64,000 bases of DNA, from positions 46,907,218 through 46,971,217 of the forward strand of contig OY987263.1 of the NCBI GenBank assembly GCA_963920665.1, read 5' to 3'. Both the position numbers and the translations under genes were made by a program. Below are positions 13,423 to 24,890 of this stretch, one piece after another. The number at the start of each line of letters is the position of its first letter. Position 1 is the stretch's first letter. Source of the stretch: Straminergon stramineum (Eukaryota; Streptophyta; Bryopsida; Hypnales; Calliergonaceae). A model generated the notes under the pieces. The model was given only the letters and a program-made list of their open reading frames with translations. It did not search any database and was not told where the DNA came from.

Positions 13423-15187
13423 ATGGGGCTGATACAGATATGGGCTTCGACCGCGCTTCGCTGCTGTGTGGTGCTATGTTGGTTTGCGGTAACAATTGAA
13501 GCGCAAGTGGGGCAGTTGAAGCTGAGCACTCAGTTCTATGGCCATAGCTGTCCGGGACTCGAGCAGGTGGTGTCTTCCACTATGGCCCGGCACTTGCAAC
13601 AAGACATCACCTCTGGAGCTCCCCTTCTTCGAATGTTTTTCCACGATTGTGCTGTCAATGTACGCCATTCTCATCCGCACTCTCAATTAGCTGCATTGTT
13701 CACCGAAGAATCGTACCATCGAAAAAACAGCGAGGGCTTCCAATTCTAAGCTGAAAATGATTTTCATACTGCAATTAGGTCAATTACCGGTAATTTGAAG
13801 TAATTGTAAACTTTACAAAGTTTGCAAACCCGCTCTTACGATACTAATCGCTGTAGGGATAGTCGAGGACTTATGACTAAATCCCCTGTTTCGACATAAT
13901 TCGCTTGCACCACCACGCGATTAGTCCCGCAATTAGTGAATCTTTGATTGAGTGAGTGAGTGGCGAAGATATTAAGGTCAGGACGTAACTTACGGAGTGC
14001 TCGGTCTGTCTGTCTGTGCAGGGCTGTGATGGTTCAGTGCTGATTGCTTCCACCCCTGACAACGTTGCGGAACGTGATGCGGTGCCCAACTTGACAGTGC
14101 GAGGATACGACATCGTCGACGACATAAAGGGCCAGGTGGAGGCAACGTGTCCGGGCGTTGTGTCCTGTGCCGACATCATCGCCCTTGCAAGTCGTGACGC
14201 GGTCGTGCAGGTAAACAACTCCTAACGCACAGAGCGGAATTGAACTTCAATTTCCACACTCATCTGTTGCAAACTTGCAACCAACAAACATCAAAACGCA
14301 TTTGAAGAACTTATGAACTTCATGATCGATGGACATTCTCCTAATTCTGTTTGTATATTTCTTGTTTTCCCAGGCTGGAGGGCCAACATGGACAGTGGAG
14401 CTTGGCCGAAGAGACGGCCGTGTCTCCTTAGCATCTCAAGCGACGAGCCTACTGCCGTCTTCGCAATCCACGGCCGAGTCTCTAATCACCCAATTTGCCG
14501 CGCTTGGGCTGACTCCTCGCGACATGGCCACTTTGTCAGGTAATCAATCACTCTCCCATTTCCAGTTTTCAAGAAACAGAAAGGGCCGATAAGTCTAAAT
14601 TGGTGGCATTCACACTTGCCAGTTTAATGAACAAGTTTGTCGATATGAAAACTCAACACTTGAACTAGAGTTTGAATTCAATGACATCCTTGACCTGACA
14701 AATATTAAACTCACGATTTGTCACTCATACAACCATACGTCGCTGATTCGTTTGTTTGCAATGCATTGAATGAATGGCAGGTGCACACACATTCGGCAGA
14801 GTGCATTGCGCACAAGTGGCCAGGCGATTCTTCGGATTCAACAGCACGACAGGATTCGACCCTCTGCTGTCCGCCACTTACGCCAACAGGCTGCGCACCA
14901 TGTGCCCGCAACCAGTGGACGGCACGTCCCGCATCCCCACCGATCCTATCACGCCGGACCGATTCGATGAGAATTACTACACGGCGGTGCTGCAGAACCA
15001 GGGCATTCTCACCTCCGACTCGTCCTTGCTCGTCAATGTGAAAACGGGACGCTATGTGTCGGAGTACGCCGGTAACAGCGCCGTCTTCTTCGAGCGCTTC
15101 ATTGCCGCCATGCTCAAAATGGGCCGGGTAGGCTTGAAGCTGGGATCCGATGGGGAGATCCGAAGAGTGTGCTCTGCTGTAAACTGA
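13423..15187 (+). CDS. Class III (secretory) plant peroxidase, 4 exons, 332 aa
   Basis: Haem peroxidase (EC 1.11.1.7) of the plant secretory family, acting on phenolics with H2O2 in the cell wall or vacuole. Exons: 13423-13659, 14022-14210, 14374-14539, 14781-15187. The three introns sit at the family's classic positions (after HDC.VN, after SRDAVV, and in the Gly of SGAHT). Start chosen at 13423 because it gives a hydrophobic signal peptide (about residues 1-27) followed by a Gln at 28, as in many mature peroxidases. Distal Arg70 and His74 (RMFFHDC), the distal calcium-site pattern DCAVNGCDGS and proximal His200 (GAHTFG) are present. All eight conserved cysteines can be assigned: 43, 76, then GCDG, ATCPG, SCADI, VHCA, TMCP and RRVC. 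The residue two before the distal His is Phe instead of the common His, a known variant. Length is normal. The isoform and substrate cannot be told. Confidence 0.95.
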
Positions 15188-17006
15188 TCGACATCCACTA
15201 TAAGTTACCACATTCAAAAGACATTATACACTCTGACCTCCTTAATCTGATTGCCGAGGGGATTGTCGTATCAACAGTCAAATGTATAGTTTGAATGTGT
15301 GACAAAATCGAGTCCTACACTCAATGATAGTGTGGTATATGTAACTGTGCAGGATATTCAGGAAGTCACATTAGAGAAGGTCAGAATAAAGAGGTCTGAG
15401 TGTATTATGAGTAAAAAGTACATATGTATTAGCTGATTTAGGTCGAAATTAATACTCACAGAATGTGGACCACGATCTTAACACAGAAGAAGTTTGAGTT
15501 TTGTAGACGCAAAGATTGGAGCTCGTACTCAAGACTTTTTTTTGCTCTGGTTGGGCTGCCTTCAACTACATGGCAATTGAAAAGTCTTTCAACTTCGATT
15601 CATTCAACTACACATAAATTAGCTCCTTTTTTATTAGTGAATCTGGCTCCTGCCTCCCCAAGTGGGACCTGGATTGCATCGATGGACTGACTGCAGTCTT
15701 CTGGGGAAAAAAAGAAAAAAAAGAAAGGGAGAGTCTTGCAAGCAGGTGTTGCAGGAGGAAGAAGAATTCCAGTCTCTGTCTAGGGAAGCGCGAATCCAGT
15801 CAGAGTCGGTTCGTTTCAGACCCCACACCGTTGTCCACACTCCACAGTCCTCAAATCAGTGGGAGAGATCACTGTAGAATACAGGAATTGCAGGACAGAC
15901 AGATTACCAGCGGTTTGGAAATTGCTCTTCAAAGCTGACGAAAGAGGTCGGTTCATCAGTAAAGTACGTGCTGGCTGGCTGGTGTGCTTGTCGCAATTAA
16001 ACTGTACATTTAACTAAGTTATTTCCAAGTTGCTGTGAAGCTGCATTTCATGTGGAACATATATTGTACCAACCACCTAACTGTGAGCTTTTTCTGAGCA
16101 GTCTGACTGATCTCATTGAGTTGGAGTGTGCGTGATTTCTCATGCGGTGAGGAGTTTCTGCTACACGATTCTTCTCAGCAGCGGAACTTGCGTGAACGGT
16201 GTAAACGCAAAAGAAAAGTAACTATGAAGAAACTTGCATATAATAGATGTTGCAAGCACTATGCTTTGACTGATTTGTCCTATTAGTGAAGAAGGTGAAA
16301 CAGCATCACCTAGGAAATGAGTGTTACCACAAAACTTTGTTTTTTGGGGAGGAAATTGGTACAATCCAGTAATCTTTCAACCTCCACTAATTTAAGATAG
16401 TGGGACTTTGGTTAATTAGTGTCACAGGCACTATTCAGGGCACTATTATGTCAAATCAATTTAGAATCACCCACCCAAGACTATGTGGTAAACTGAAGGT
16501 GAAGATTAAAGAGAAAAAATGAGCAAAATCAAGTTATATCTTATCTTGTTTCAAATCCAATCAAAATATTTTATATTTAACCATTAAATTTTGTTGACTA
16601 AGTTTTCTCTTAAAGTCACAAAAATTGCTATTCACTTCTTCTAAGAAAAAAATTCAGACAAAAAGATTTTTTTCAACTCTATGCAAAGTTTGAACTTGAA
16701 GTAGGATGATAAAATCTTGCAATCACTAATGGTCTACTAGAGAGGCAATACATTAGCTAATATTTGTTCATCTTTTTTTCACTTAATTTTTTTCCTAGAC
16801 AATCCATGCAATAGAAATGAGACTACATCACATTTCTTGACTCTTCTTGTAGGAGAAAAATAAAATAAAAAATTGGTGGTCATTTGCCTAAAATTAAGAA
16901 GTTTAGGCCTAATATAAAATGGGGCATCTCATTTTGAGCTTGCTACATGAGCACCCTTTGAACTGCTCCCTTCATTCAAGCCTATCTCCCTCCCTTGATC
17001 TTCCTT
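15188..17006. other. Peroxidase 3' flank and AT-rich spacer
   Basis: No gene is seen. The stretch 15188-16200 has mixed composition, including a purine-rich run near 15700-15780. From 16400 it is AT-rich. The longest ORFs are under 80 codons and match nothing recognised. Confidence 0.4.
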
Positions 17007-18387
17007 CACTAGAACAAAATGAGGGGTTCTGCGACTACAAAGAGCAACTATTTTTCGGATTGCATCGGACATTTGCAACTAGTGATAATCTGAAGACTCA
17101 CAATTGTTGAAGACAAGTCACATGGCAAATTGTAGTTGCAAATCAAAAATGAATTGTTTCTCATCTGGCAACTTACTTGGAATTTCATCAATGAACTCTT
17201 ATGATGTAGTTGCTTATCTAATATTGCTTATGTGCAATTTGTTAGCGACTCATTTGTGACTAAAATATCACTTGTTTGCAACTTGTCTATGATTTGTTTG
17301 CAACTCATCTGTGACATCATTGCAACTTGTTTGTGACTCATTCGTGACTAGTTTGTAACTTGTAGAATTTATAGATTTTGAAATCTACAAATTGTAGTAT
17401 AAAGACAACAAAAGAACCAAGATCCTCAGTATCATTTTTTTTTTTTTTTCAAATAGCCTTGTATTAGACAAAGAATCGTTCAATATTTATTCGAGTGAAT
17501 CCACAATGTTTGTCATGTCTGCTTTTGTAGATCTTCACCTATATAGTTGTTGAAAGACAAATAAGATCTATTCAGTTTAACTTGAGTATAAATTGTATAA
17601 ATCTACTAATTGTAGGTTTCTTAAAATTCTATTCACAAAATTCATTACATAAGAATATAACAACTTACAAGTTTTATATGACCAACCTAATGGTACTCTT
17701 GTTGATTGATATGGGACTACTGATATGATACAATCAAAAAATGACTACGAAATGACCACAAAACAACTAGAAAGCAACTATAAAAGTATAGATTGACTAC
17801 AAAATGACTACAAAACAACTAGGAAATGATTTGTTTGTGACTACTAGTATATTGTAATTGCATTCTAGTCAATTTCTAGTGATTTTGTAGCCAATTGTAA
17901 GTCATAATATAGTTGTAGTACAATTGTCTATATTTCTAATAGTTTTCTAGTCATTTTCAAGTTGTCTTCTAGTCACAATGTAGTTGTTTTCTAGTTGCAT
18001 TCTAGTTGAATTACATTTGTTTCATGGTTGTTTTCTAGTTAAATTGTTGTTGTTTTGTAGTTGAACTTTAATTGTTTTTTAAGTCAAACTATAGTCAAAA
18101 TTAGATACTATATGATTTTGGTGATGACAAAGTGGACTCCACGAATCTTAGAGTTGTCCACATCAATGACTATGATGAATATATGATGTGGCTTACCTCA
18201 CGTTAACTCTAAATGACTATTCCGTTATAGTCCCATAATCCTACACTTCATTCCACGACTATTTTGTATTTTGGACTACTCACCCTTCTAATTTGGTGCA
18301 AATGGAGAGGATTACCGTTACAGGATAGTTGTATAGCATATTTAGTTGCATGTCGGCCAATTGTGGCAGACAAGTTTTCTTCTAGTG
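17007..18387. mobile_element. CACTA (EnSpm)-type non-autonomous transposon, 1.38 kb
   Basis: It starts CACTAGAACAAAAT (17007) and ends, read inverted, CACTAGAAGAAAAC (18387): 12 of 14 terminal bases agree and both begin with the diagnostic CACTA. Flanking trinucleotides are CTT and TTT, an imperfect 3-bp duplication. The inside is dense with short degenerate repeats: GCAACTTGTTTGTGACTC-like units in 17230-17360, and ACTACAAAACAACTAG-like or TTGTTTTCTAGTTG-like units in 17740-18090. These are what subterminal transposase-binding arrays of CACTA elements look like. No transposase ORF is visible. Confidence 0.65.
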
Positions 18388-20166
18388 TTTTTAAGTTCCC
18401 ACCGATAAAGACCCCCCGCAAGAACAAATTTTATGTCTCCTAAGTAGCAAGCTTATTTGGTTTGGGACTACTTGCCTCACTTCATAAAAATTAATATTTC
18501 ATCCATAAATAATTAAAAATATTTGAATGCTTGAGGGAGAAATGAACATGCTTATATATTAACAATGATAAACTTTCTAAATGAAGTTGCCAAGAATTCT
18601 CAATGTCAAAATTCAAAACGCTATTCAATTCCTGCTTATGCACATATTTTGTTGGGTTTATATGATGCAATGAAACAATTGGTCAATGCTTGGAAATGGG
18701 CACAAGTCATAATCTTGGAGACAATAGGGCAATGAAAGACCAAATTTTTGTTGTGCCAGTAGGACTTCTAGTTTGGTTATAGCCTCTTCATGAATGCCCA
18801 TATACATGAGAATCACAATAAAATCCTTCAAGCCTCGTACTCTCAAAGTCTTCCATTCCTTAACTATTCTTGTATTCCATTTGCATCTTCCTATGTGGCA
18901 TAGCAAATAGTCTCATTAACATTGTCTTGCAAAATATTGAAGGCCAAAAAATGTCAAACAAGTGCAATATGATCTAGAAGTTTGTTCTAGAAAAAAATCC
19001 ATCTACAAGCTTTCCAAAAATCAAGTAGCTTGAGGTCATATGTTATAAATTTTTGACTCCATGTGGAACCACGATACATACACTTCATACTCTCTCAATT
19101 CCCTAAGAAAAGATCATGTCCACCATCCTCATCTTCTATTGAACTACCACTTCTACTAACTACCATTGTTAGTACCCTTTCAAACCTCCTATGCCATCTA
19201 GAGGACTTCCAACCTATTTTCATAACTTCTATTAATATTATGAACATTGAATAAAAATTCATCATTGATTTCATGCATCTATCATCATAAAAGTATGCCC
19301 CCCCTATCATTCTAGCCCATACCATCTCCTTATAAGTTTCACCCAACATCCCCTTTTAGTTCTCTAAGCCTTAGAGCTAAGCAGTCCCCCTTCAATATGT
19401 CATAGACAAGGGTGCCTTCTACATGCCTTGCTTTTAACCAATGGGCAAGGCACCTAAGGTGGTATGTTCCTTACCTGCCTTGCCAAAGCCATGTCGGCTA
19501 CTTCAAGTAACTAAGCGGTGTTTGCATGGTGACTAACTACATGTCTACGTGCCTCCCTTTGAGAAATATATATACTAGATTGCTTCTCTTATTGGAACCC
19601 AACTTCAAATCTCTATAAGCATCACCAATGTCTCTACTAGACCTTCCTACCATGCTAAAGTGTCTATGATTTGTTCATGTAATCTTTGTTTCCTTTGTCA
19701 ATTTTTAATATTATTGTTGTTGTCATTTGCACTATATAGGCACTCCTTGAGCCACCATAATTCTTCTAAGGTATTTGTTTCACCTTCTAAATATTCCTCT
19801 TCATCTTCACTACTTTCAATCAATTCTTCATAGTTGGAGTCTCTTCTTCCAAAACATGCGCCCTTTTACTGTCAAAATAACTTGCATTGTAATCATCAAG
19901 AATATGTGATAATGCACTATCAAAGTTTTTGCTTAGATGCAAAAGAGGGGCAAGGATGGTTTGGAGAAGGAAGTACTAGATGATTGTGCAAGTGTTGGAA
20001 GAAGTGAGGCTAGAGGTTCGTTCAAAGTTGTGCCCATAGAAGCTTCCCATAAAGCTTCTAGTGCTTGAACTTTTATACTCCGACATAGATTAACATAATA
20101 TTCATTATTTTGAGAGATTAGGGACCTCTCAAATTAACCATGTCCATTTAGATTGACTTAAGTGCC
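18388..20166. other. Spacer, no gene recognised
   Basis: AT-rich DNA with short - strand ORFs (18658-18906, 19095-19349) interrupted by many stops between them. A decayed transposon gene is possible, but no motif could be matched. Confidence 0.35.
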
Positions 20167-20450
20167 ATCATTGAGAAAACAACGATTTCCATTAAAATGA
20201 GAGTAAAAATGTTTCTAAAATTGAAACTATTTAGGTCGAATCAATCTAAATAGTTTGAAAAGACAAGCTTGATTTGACTATTTAGGTCGAATTGACCTAA
20301 ATAGTTTAAAAAAGACAAGTTGAATTTGATTATTTAGGTCAAATTGACCTAAATACATTGAAAAGACACAAACTTAGGTCGATTCGACCTAAATAGTCTC
20401 AATTTTAAAAACATTCTCACTCTCATTCTAATGGAAATTGTTGTTTTTCC
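20167..20450. repeat. Hairpin element containing four repeated palindromes
   Basis: The outer arms (about 20167-20226 and 20396-20450) are inverted copies: AACAACGATTTCCATT pairs with AATGGAAATTGTTGTT. Between them lie four copies, about 50 bases apart, of a palindrome centred on AGGTCGAATTGACCT: 20227-20253, 20279-20304, 20330-20355 and 20372-20396. They are separated by AAAAGACAAG-type linkers. The whole is a MITE-like structure without coding capacity. Confidence 0.8.
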
Positions 20451-21655
20451 AACAATTTTTTTCATTGTCAATTTATTTCATGCTCTTCTACCTCTCAAAT
20501 TCAGAGAATTATCTCAATATAAAAAATATCGTGTTGATTCTCCAACTACAGAGTAGTCTATGCAATACAAGGAATACTTTGTGAGGAAGAACAATTCGTG
20601 GTGAGTAACTGAAAACTTCACTTTGAAGTCAATTTGCATTCTTCTCAATAATTTGCATTATATTCAAAATATCTACTAAAATTTATGAATTCAAGAATAA
20701 GTCTTATCCCCTATTTCCTTCCACTGGGGGACATGGTTCCTCTTCATGGCAAAGCCTCTTGAGACAAGTGTTGTGGTTGTCTTTTGTATTGAGCCACAAA
20801 TCCTTGATGGCATCATGCACAATGTTGTCAATGTAGTGCCTCTCCCTCCACCCAAGCACCCATGCAATGTGATGGTAATAATGGTGACTAAAAGAAGAAG
20901 GTGTAGGAACCGTAGGCCAAGGGCATGTACCATGAAGAACCAGGAGAGATCTATTATAGTTTTTTTGCAACAATGTTACAAGTGTTTGAGTTTGTCTCCT
21001 AGAAGCACCAAGTTCTACTCCCCAATGATTAAGTTCTTGTGAAGCTCTAGAAACCATTACATGCCTTTCAATTCTCTCTCTATTGACCTTGGCCTCATCT
21101 CCACAAGTGATCAATATCCATACATTACTACAATTTTTGTTGCTTTGACATGTTGTTTCTTCATGGACTTGAAGTAAGAGAGGCATTCATTGCCAAATTA
21201 AGGTGGATGAAGAAAAACTTAGTGCACTACAAAGTGAAGGTCTCAATTAGATATAATAGCTATTTTTAGTGCCATCATTTTAGAAGTTGAGATTGTGGTG
21301 GAAGTGAATGTTAGGTAAATTAGAGTGAATTTAGATACTTTGCATTTATAATTAAAGAAGCTTTACATAGTGTTAGTGGTTGGAAATTCCAAGATCAATT
21401 TGATTTGGGAGTATCTACTTATGTTTTAGATCAACTTTGGATTGAAAAGTCTATTGTCAATGGAGATCTTCAATTTAATTTACAAAATTATGTTATGCTA
21501 GAGGGCATGATTTCTTGTTTGCATAAAATCCTTGATATCAATCACTTGGCCACACCTTGATTTAGACTCTAAGTTTTCCAAAATTTGTTTAAATCTATAG
21601 TCCAAGTTATGAGCCTTGCTATGAGAAGAGAGGCATTTTGATCTACTTGAAATGG
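20451..21655. other. Spacer with an unrecognised open frame
   Basis: A 160-codon frame is open on the - strand (20704-21186) and a 98-codon one on the + strand over the same DNA. Neither resembles a family I know, and neither has splice-consistent extensions. The segment is less AT-rich than its surroundings. It may be transposon debris, but there is no positive evidence for a gene. Confidence 0.3.
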
Positions 21656-22910
21656 ATAGCATTAGAAGAAACCCATGTTTTTTGTGACAAGCCCATAATG
21701 TGTTAGGTTCATCATTTTAGATGTCAACCGCGTTAACAAGGATGTCCAAAAAAATGTGTTATAATGGATATGCCTCAAAACATGTAAAATCATAGAAAAT
21801 GTGGTCTGATTCGAAGGAGATTTTGGACATCGTCTCAGACAACATGGTCTTTTAAAGCCAGAAAATGTTGCCAAGTCGCTACCACCTCACCTCCACATCA
21901 ACGCCCATATGGCGGGTAGTGCCACATGAACCACTTTTTCATTCTGGCAGTTGATGATGTGGCAATTGGACATCCACAATGATATAAGGTCTATTTTTTT
22001 GAATGTCATGTCACATATGCCATGTGTTATGGCATATTCATGAAGAGATGAGAATATGACAAACAAGGTCTTTAATGACGTGGTAGATGGATGTGTTTCA
22101 ATTTTTGAGACATTAACTTAGATGTCAGGATGTTCTTTGTGATGTTCACCATATAGAATAAGCCATTTGCAAAACACCATATATGAGGCTTTTTCACCTC
22201 AAGGCAAAGAACCCCCCTAGAGTTGGCCGGCAGGGAGTGTATGGGACCTCTACCTAAATTGCCTTCCAAGCAATGGACTCCTAAATGCTTTTTTATCAAT
22301 TTTTTAACATTAAACTACTCTAAGTGACATGAAGGTAGCACCTTTACACCACCCTAATATGCATCCTAAAATCCTCCAATGACCCTAGTACCTACTTTGG
22401 GAAGTTAGGTCAGCCTACTAGGCCTAATTTTGCCTAAAATTAGACCTTGGGGCACCAAATGGGTCAATTTGGTGTCTTGAAATTAAATTTCAGCACACCA
22501 CAACCACCCCAATTCCTAACTAACTTCCTAAATGGATGCCAAACACTTCCCTAATTCCATAGATCCCATCCTTAACGTATTCACACATTCCATTTAGGCC
22601 AATTAGTTTTTTCCTTCAATTTCCTAATCCATATCCTAACCTTAATTTTACCCCCAATTTGGGCAACGCTTCCGCGCTTCCACACTTGCCCTAAAACCCT
22701 AAAAAATCCTCATATACCCTCTAAACATTCACACCCTACAAGAACATTACATGCAAGGCCATTGAACTATTGCTTCAAGATTGATAAGAAATGATCGTAT
22801 TGTAATTAACATTACATTTAGATTCAACCGAATCATAAGAAAAAAAAAATGAAATACCCAAAATAAACTTCTGCTAGATGGGCAACAAACTTTGTCATAT
22901 TAAAATGATC
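21656..22910. other. Spacer with one CACTA-like terminus
   Basis: At 21660 the sequence CATTAGAAGAAACCCATG resembles the terminus of the CACTA MITE at 58326 and, inverted, the end at 25662, but no well-placed partner end with a target duplication was found. The rest of the interval (to 22910) has no recognised coding content. Confidence 0.35.
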
Positions 22911-23290
22911 ACTCCGGCTTCGTCCCTACTCCAAATTAAGCGAGACTTTTTTCATTGGAAAGCTGACTTCTCCATCTTTCTTCTTACCAAAATTCATGTT
23001 GATCCGCTCCGCCAAACTCTCATAGTCGCTTGCCAAAGTCGTCAGTCTTTCATGGCGGAGGCGGCTTGACCTCCTCACACTAAATCGGTCGCTCCATCGT
23101 CGTCCTTTCTTGGAATCAGTCGAGACTTGTCTTGTTGGAAAGTTTACTTTTTCCTCTCCATCCTCCCAAAAATTTAATTCATTCCGCTTTCCTCATCTTC
23201 CGCAATCAGTCACCAAAGTTGGCAATCCCCTCCCATTTCAACAAAACCCTAATTCTCTCCACTCCAATTCCCATCTGACCTCACTCCCAT
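22911..23290 (+). repeat. Diverged tandem duplication, two units of about 190 bp
   Basis: Unit 1 (about 22911-23095) and unit 2 (about 23096-23290) share order and wording: GAGACTT...TTGGAAAG, ACTTCTCCATC or CTCTCCATCC, CAAAATTCATG or AAAATTTAATTC, and ATCCGCTCCGCC or TTCCGCTTTCC. The copies have diverged with indels. No coding frame is conserved across both units. Confidence 0.6.
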
Positions 23291-23404
23291 CATTCCTTCA
23301 CCATTTTTTTCTCAAAAAATAGTAACCTACTCGACAAATTGTCCTCCTTTGGTTTCCTCCTCCTAGTCTCTAGCTCCTCATGCTTTAAAAACATCGATAA
23401 TCAC

Positions 23405-24890
23405 CCGAAATGCTCTCCAACACACATGCACACAAAGTTGGGAAAAATTGAGAGAGAGTTGAGAGAGAGAGAGGGCTCCAAACCCTAATTTTGCCTATAT
23501 CTAAATTTTCTAACGGATTAGTTTTCTAAACTACTTTCGTCCTACACTAATTCACTGTTAATCTGCTAATTTGGTGCAAAATGCGCCAAATTAGTGCAAA
23601 TCGCTCTAAGTTACTGTAAATCCACTAATTTAGTGTAAATTGCGCTATTTCAATGTTCCACCCCCTAAATTATTGTAAAACCCTATAACTTATTGTAAAA
23701 TCCTATTTTAGTGTTTCTAGCACTATTTTAGTGTTTTACTAACTACACTGGTGTTTTAGTCATAGTTTTAGTTTGACTAACTTCTCTTGTGTTTTTTATT
23801 ATTTATTATTTTTGTAGTTTTTAGTTTACTTTTAGTTTCCTTTCTTACTTCTAGTGTTTTGTTTTCATTTTGATTTTTGGTTTTCATTGTCATCATTTTA
23901 TTGTTAGCCTAATGTAGTTACTCTACCAAATCTTGCTTAACCTCTTTTTAGTTTTAACTCCCCAGTTTTTCCCTAAAATTTCCCCTAATTTCCTCTTAAT
24001 TGCATTTCCTAGCATCTCGCCTTAACCTCTTGAAGTTTCCATTGCTATCTAGCAGAAAACTTCTTGATTGATGGTTATGGCTTAATCCCGAGTACTAACA
24101 CTTCCGGATTTGTAAATTCATGCCTAATTGTTACGTACCTCCCACAATAGACTCCAATTAATGACACAAAATATACTCATTAACAAAATGTTTTACAAAG
24201 AACTCAAACCACCCGACCATAGAGAGAGATCAATCTCAAAAAGATAGTCTCCTCACCCCCGAGCTCTTCTTATATACTAGAGACTATCAATAAAGACTAT
24301 TAGTCTTTAAAATAAACTAAGACTTCTTTTCTATCTTTAGCTTTCTATTCTTGGTTCCATCTAGAACCATCCATTAAAGTAAAGGTCTTAGTTGTACTTC
24401 TCTAGATCATATCTCATGCAATCTATTTCTTATCCACATCTTGATCTTCTACTTGGAGTTATCTAACTCCAAGTTCCATCACACTTATCATCTTTTGGGA
24501 ATTGTCTAAATCCAATGCACTAGTCATCCAAGTGGAGTTGTCTAACTCCACTACATAAATCCATCATTTGGAGATATCTATCTCCAAGCAATCCAGTGTC
24601 CTTGTCATCCAATTGGAATTGTTTGACTCCAGCACACAAATCCACCATTTGGAGAAATCTATCTCTAGGCAATCTCTACTTGTCCACTAGTGCACATTTC
24701 ATCATGGATTAGTTATCCATCAATGCATTGATCCATCAAAGGTCATGACATGAAAGTCATGACACAATCATCAAACTTATCTCATCCATCAATGCATTCA
24801 TTCATCAAAGAGTTGTGACAAGGGTCATGACACTAATGTTTATATTTTTGGATTTTTAAATAGTGAACCACTATGGTGGTTCACACCATA
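23405..24890 (+). repeat. Left arm of a large inverted repeat (split by a solo LTR)
   Basis: This arm is repeated inverted at about 26360-27090. Landmarks in order are a GAGAGAGAG run, AACCCTAATTTTGC, a block of AATTTGGTGCAAAATGCGCC, TTAGTGTTTTA-type phrases and CCAAATCTTGCTTAACCTC. After removing 24129-24832, the arm continues into TTTATATTTTTGGATTTTTAAATAGTGAACCACTA-like DNA matching the opposite arm. The arm without the insertion is about 780 bp. No ORF was recognised. Confidence 0.75.
24129..24832 (+). mobile_element. Solo LTR of an LTR retrotransposon, 704 bp
   Basis: The segment begins TGTTACGTACC and ends GGTCATGACA, that is TG...CA as in LTRs, and is bounded by an exact 5-bp duplication CTAAT (24124-24128 and 24833-24837). 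The inverted-repeat arm into which it is inserted resumes directly after the second CTAAT, confirming both borders independently. A TATA-like TCTTATATACTAG lies at about 24266. The second half carries repeated phrases of the type TTGGAGATATCTATCTCCAA and TCATCCATCAATGCATT. No second LTR, primer-binding site or internal coding region is present, so LTR-LTR recombination is the likely history. Copia or Gypsy origin is not decidable. Its + orientation is inferred from the TATA-like position. Confidence 0.75.

Noticed and set aside
12743..13529. 158- and 166-codon - strand ORFs before the peroxidase
   Set aside because: They overlap each other in different frames, have no recognisable domain, and lie partly antisense to peroxidase exon 1, so they are by-products of G+C-rich sequence.
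14711..15217. 168-codon - strand ORF
   Set aside because: Exact antisense shadow of peroxidase exon 4, whose sense frame has all family motifs.
20704..21186. 160-codon - strand ORF
   Set aside because: Both strands are open over the same bases, no motif was recognised, and the neighbourhood is repeat DNA. Recorded only as spacer content.
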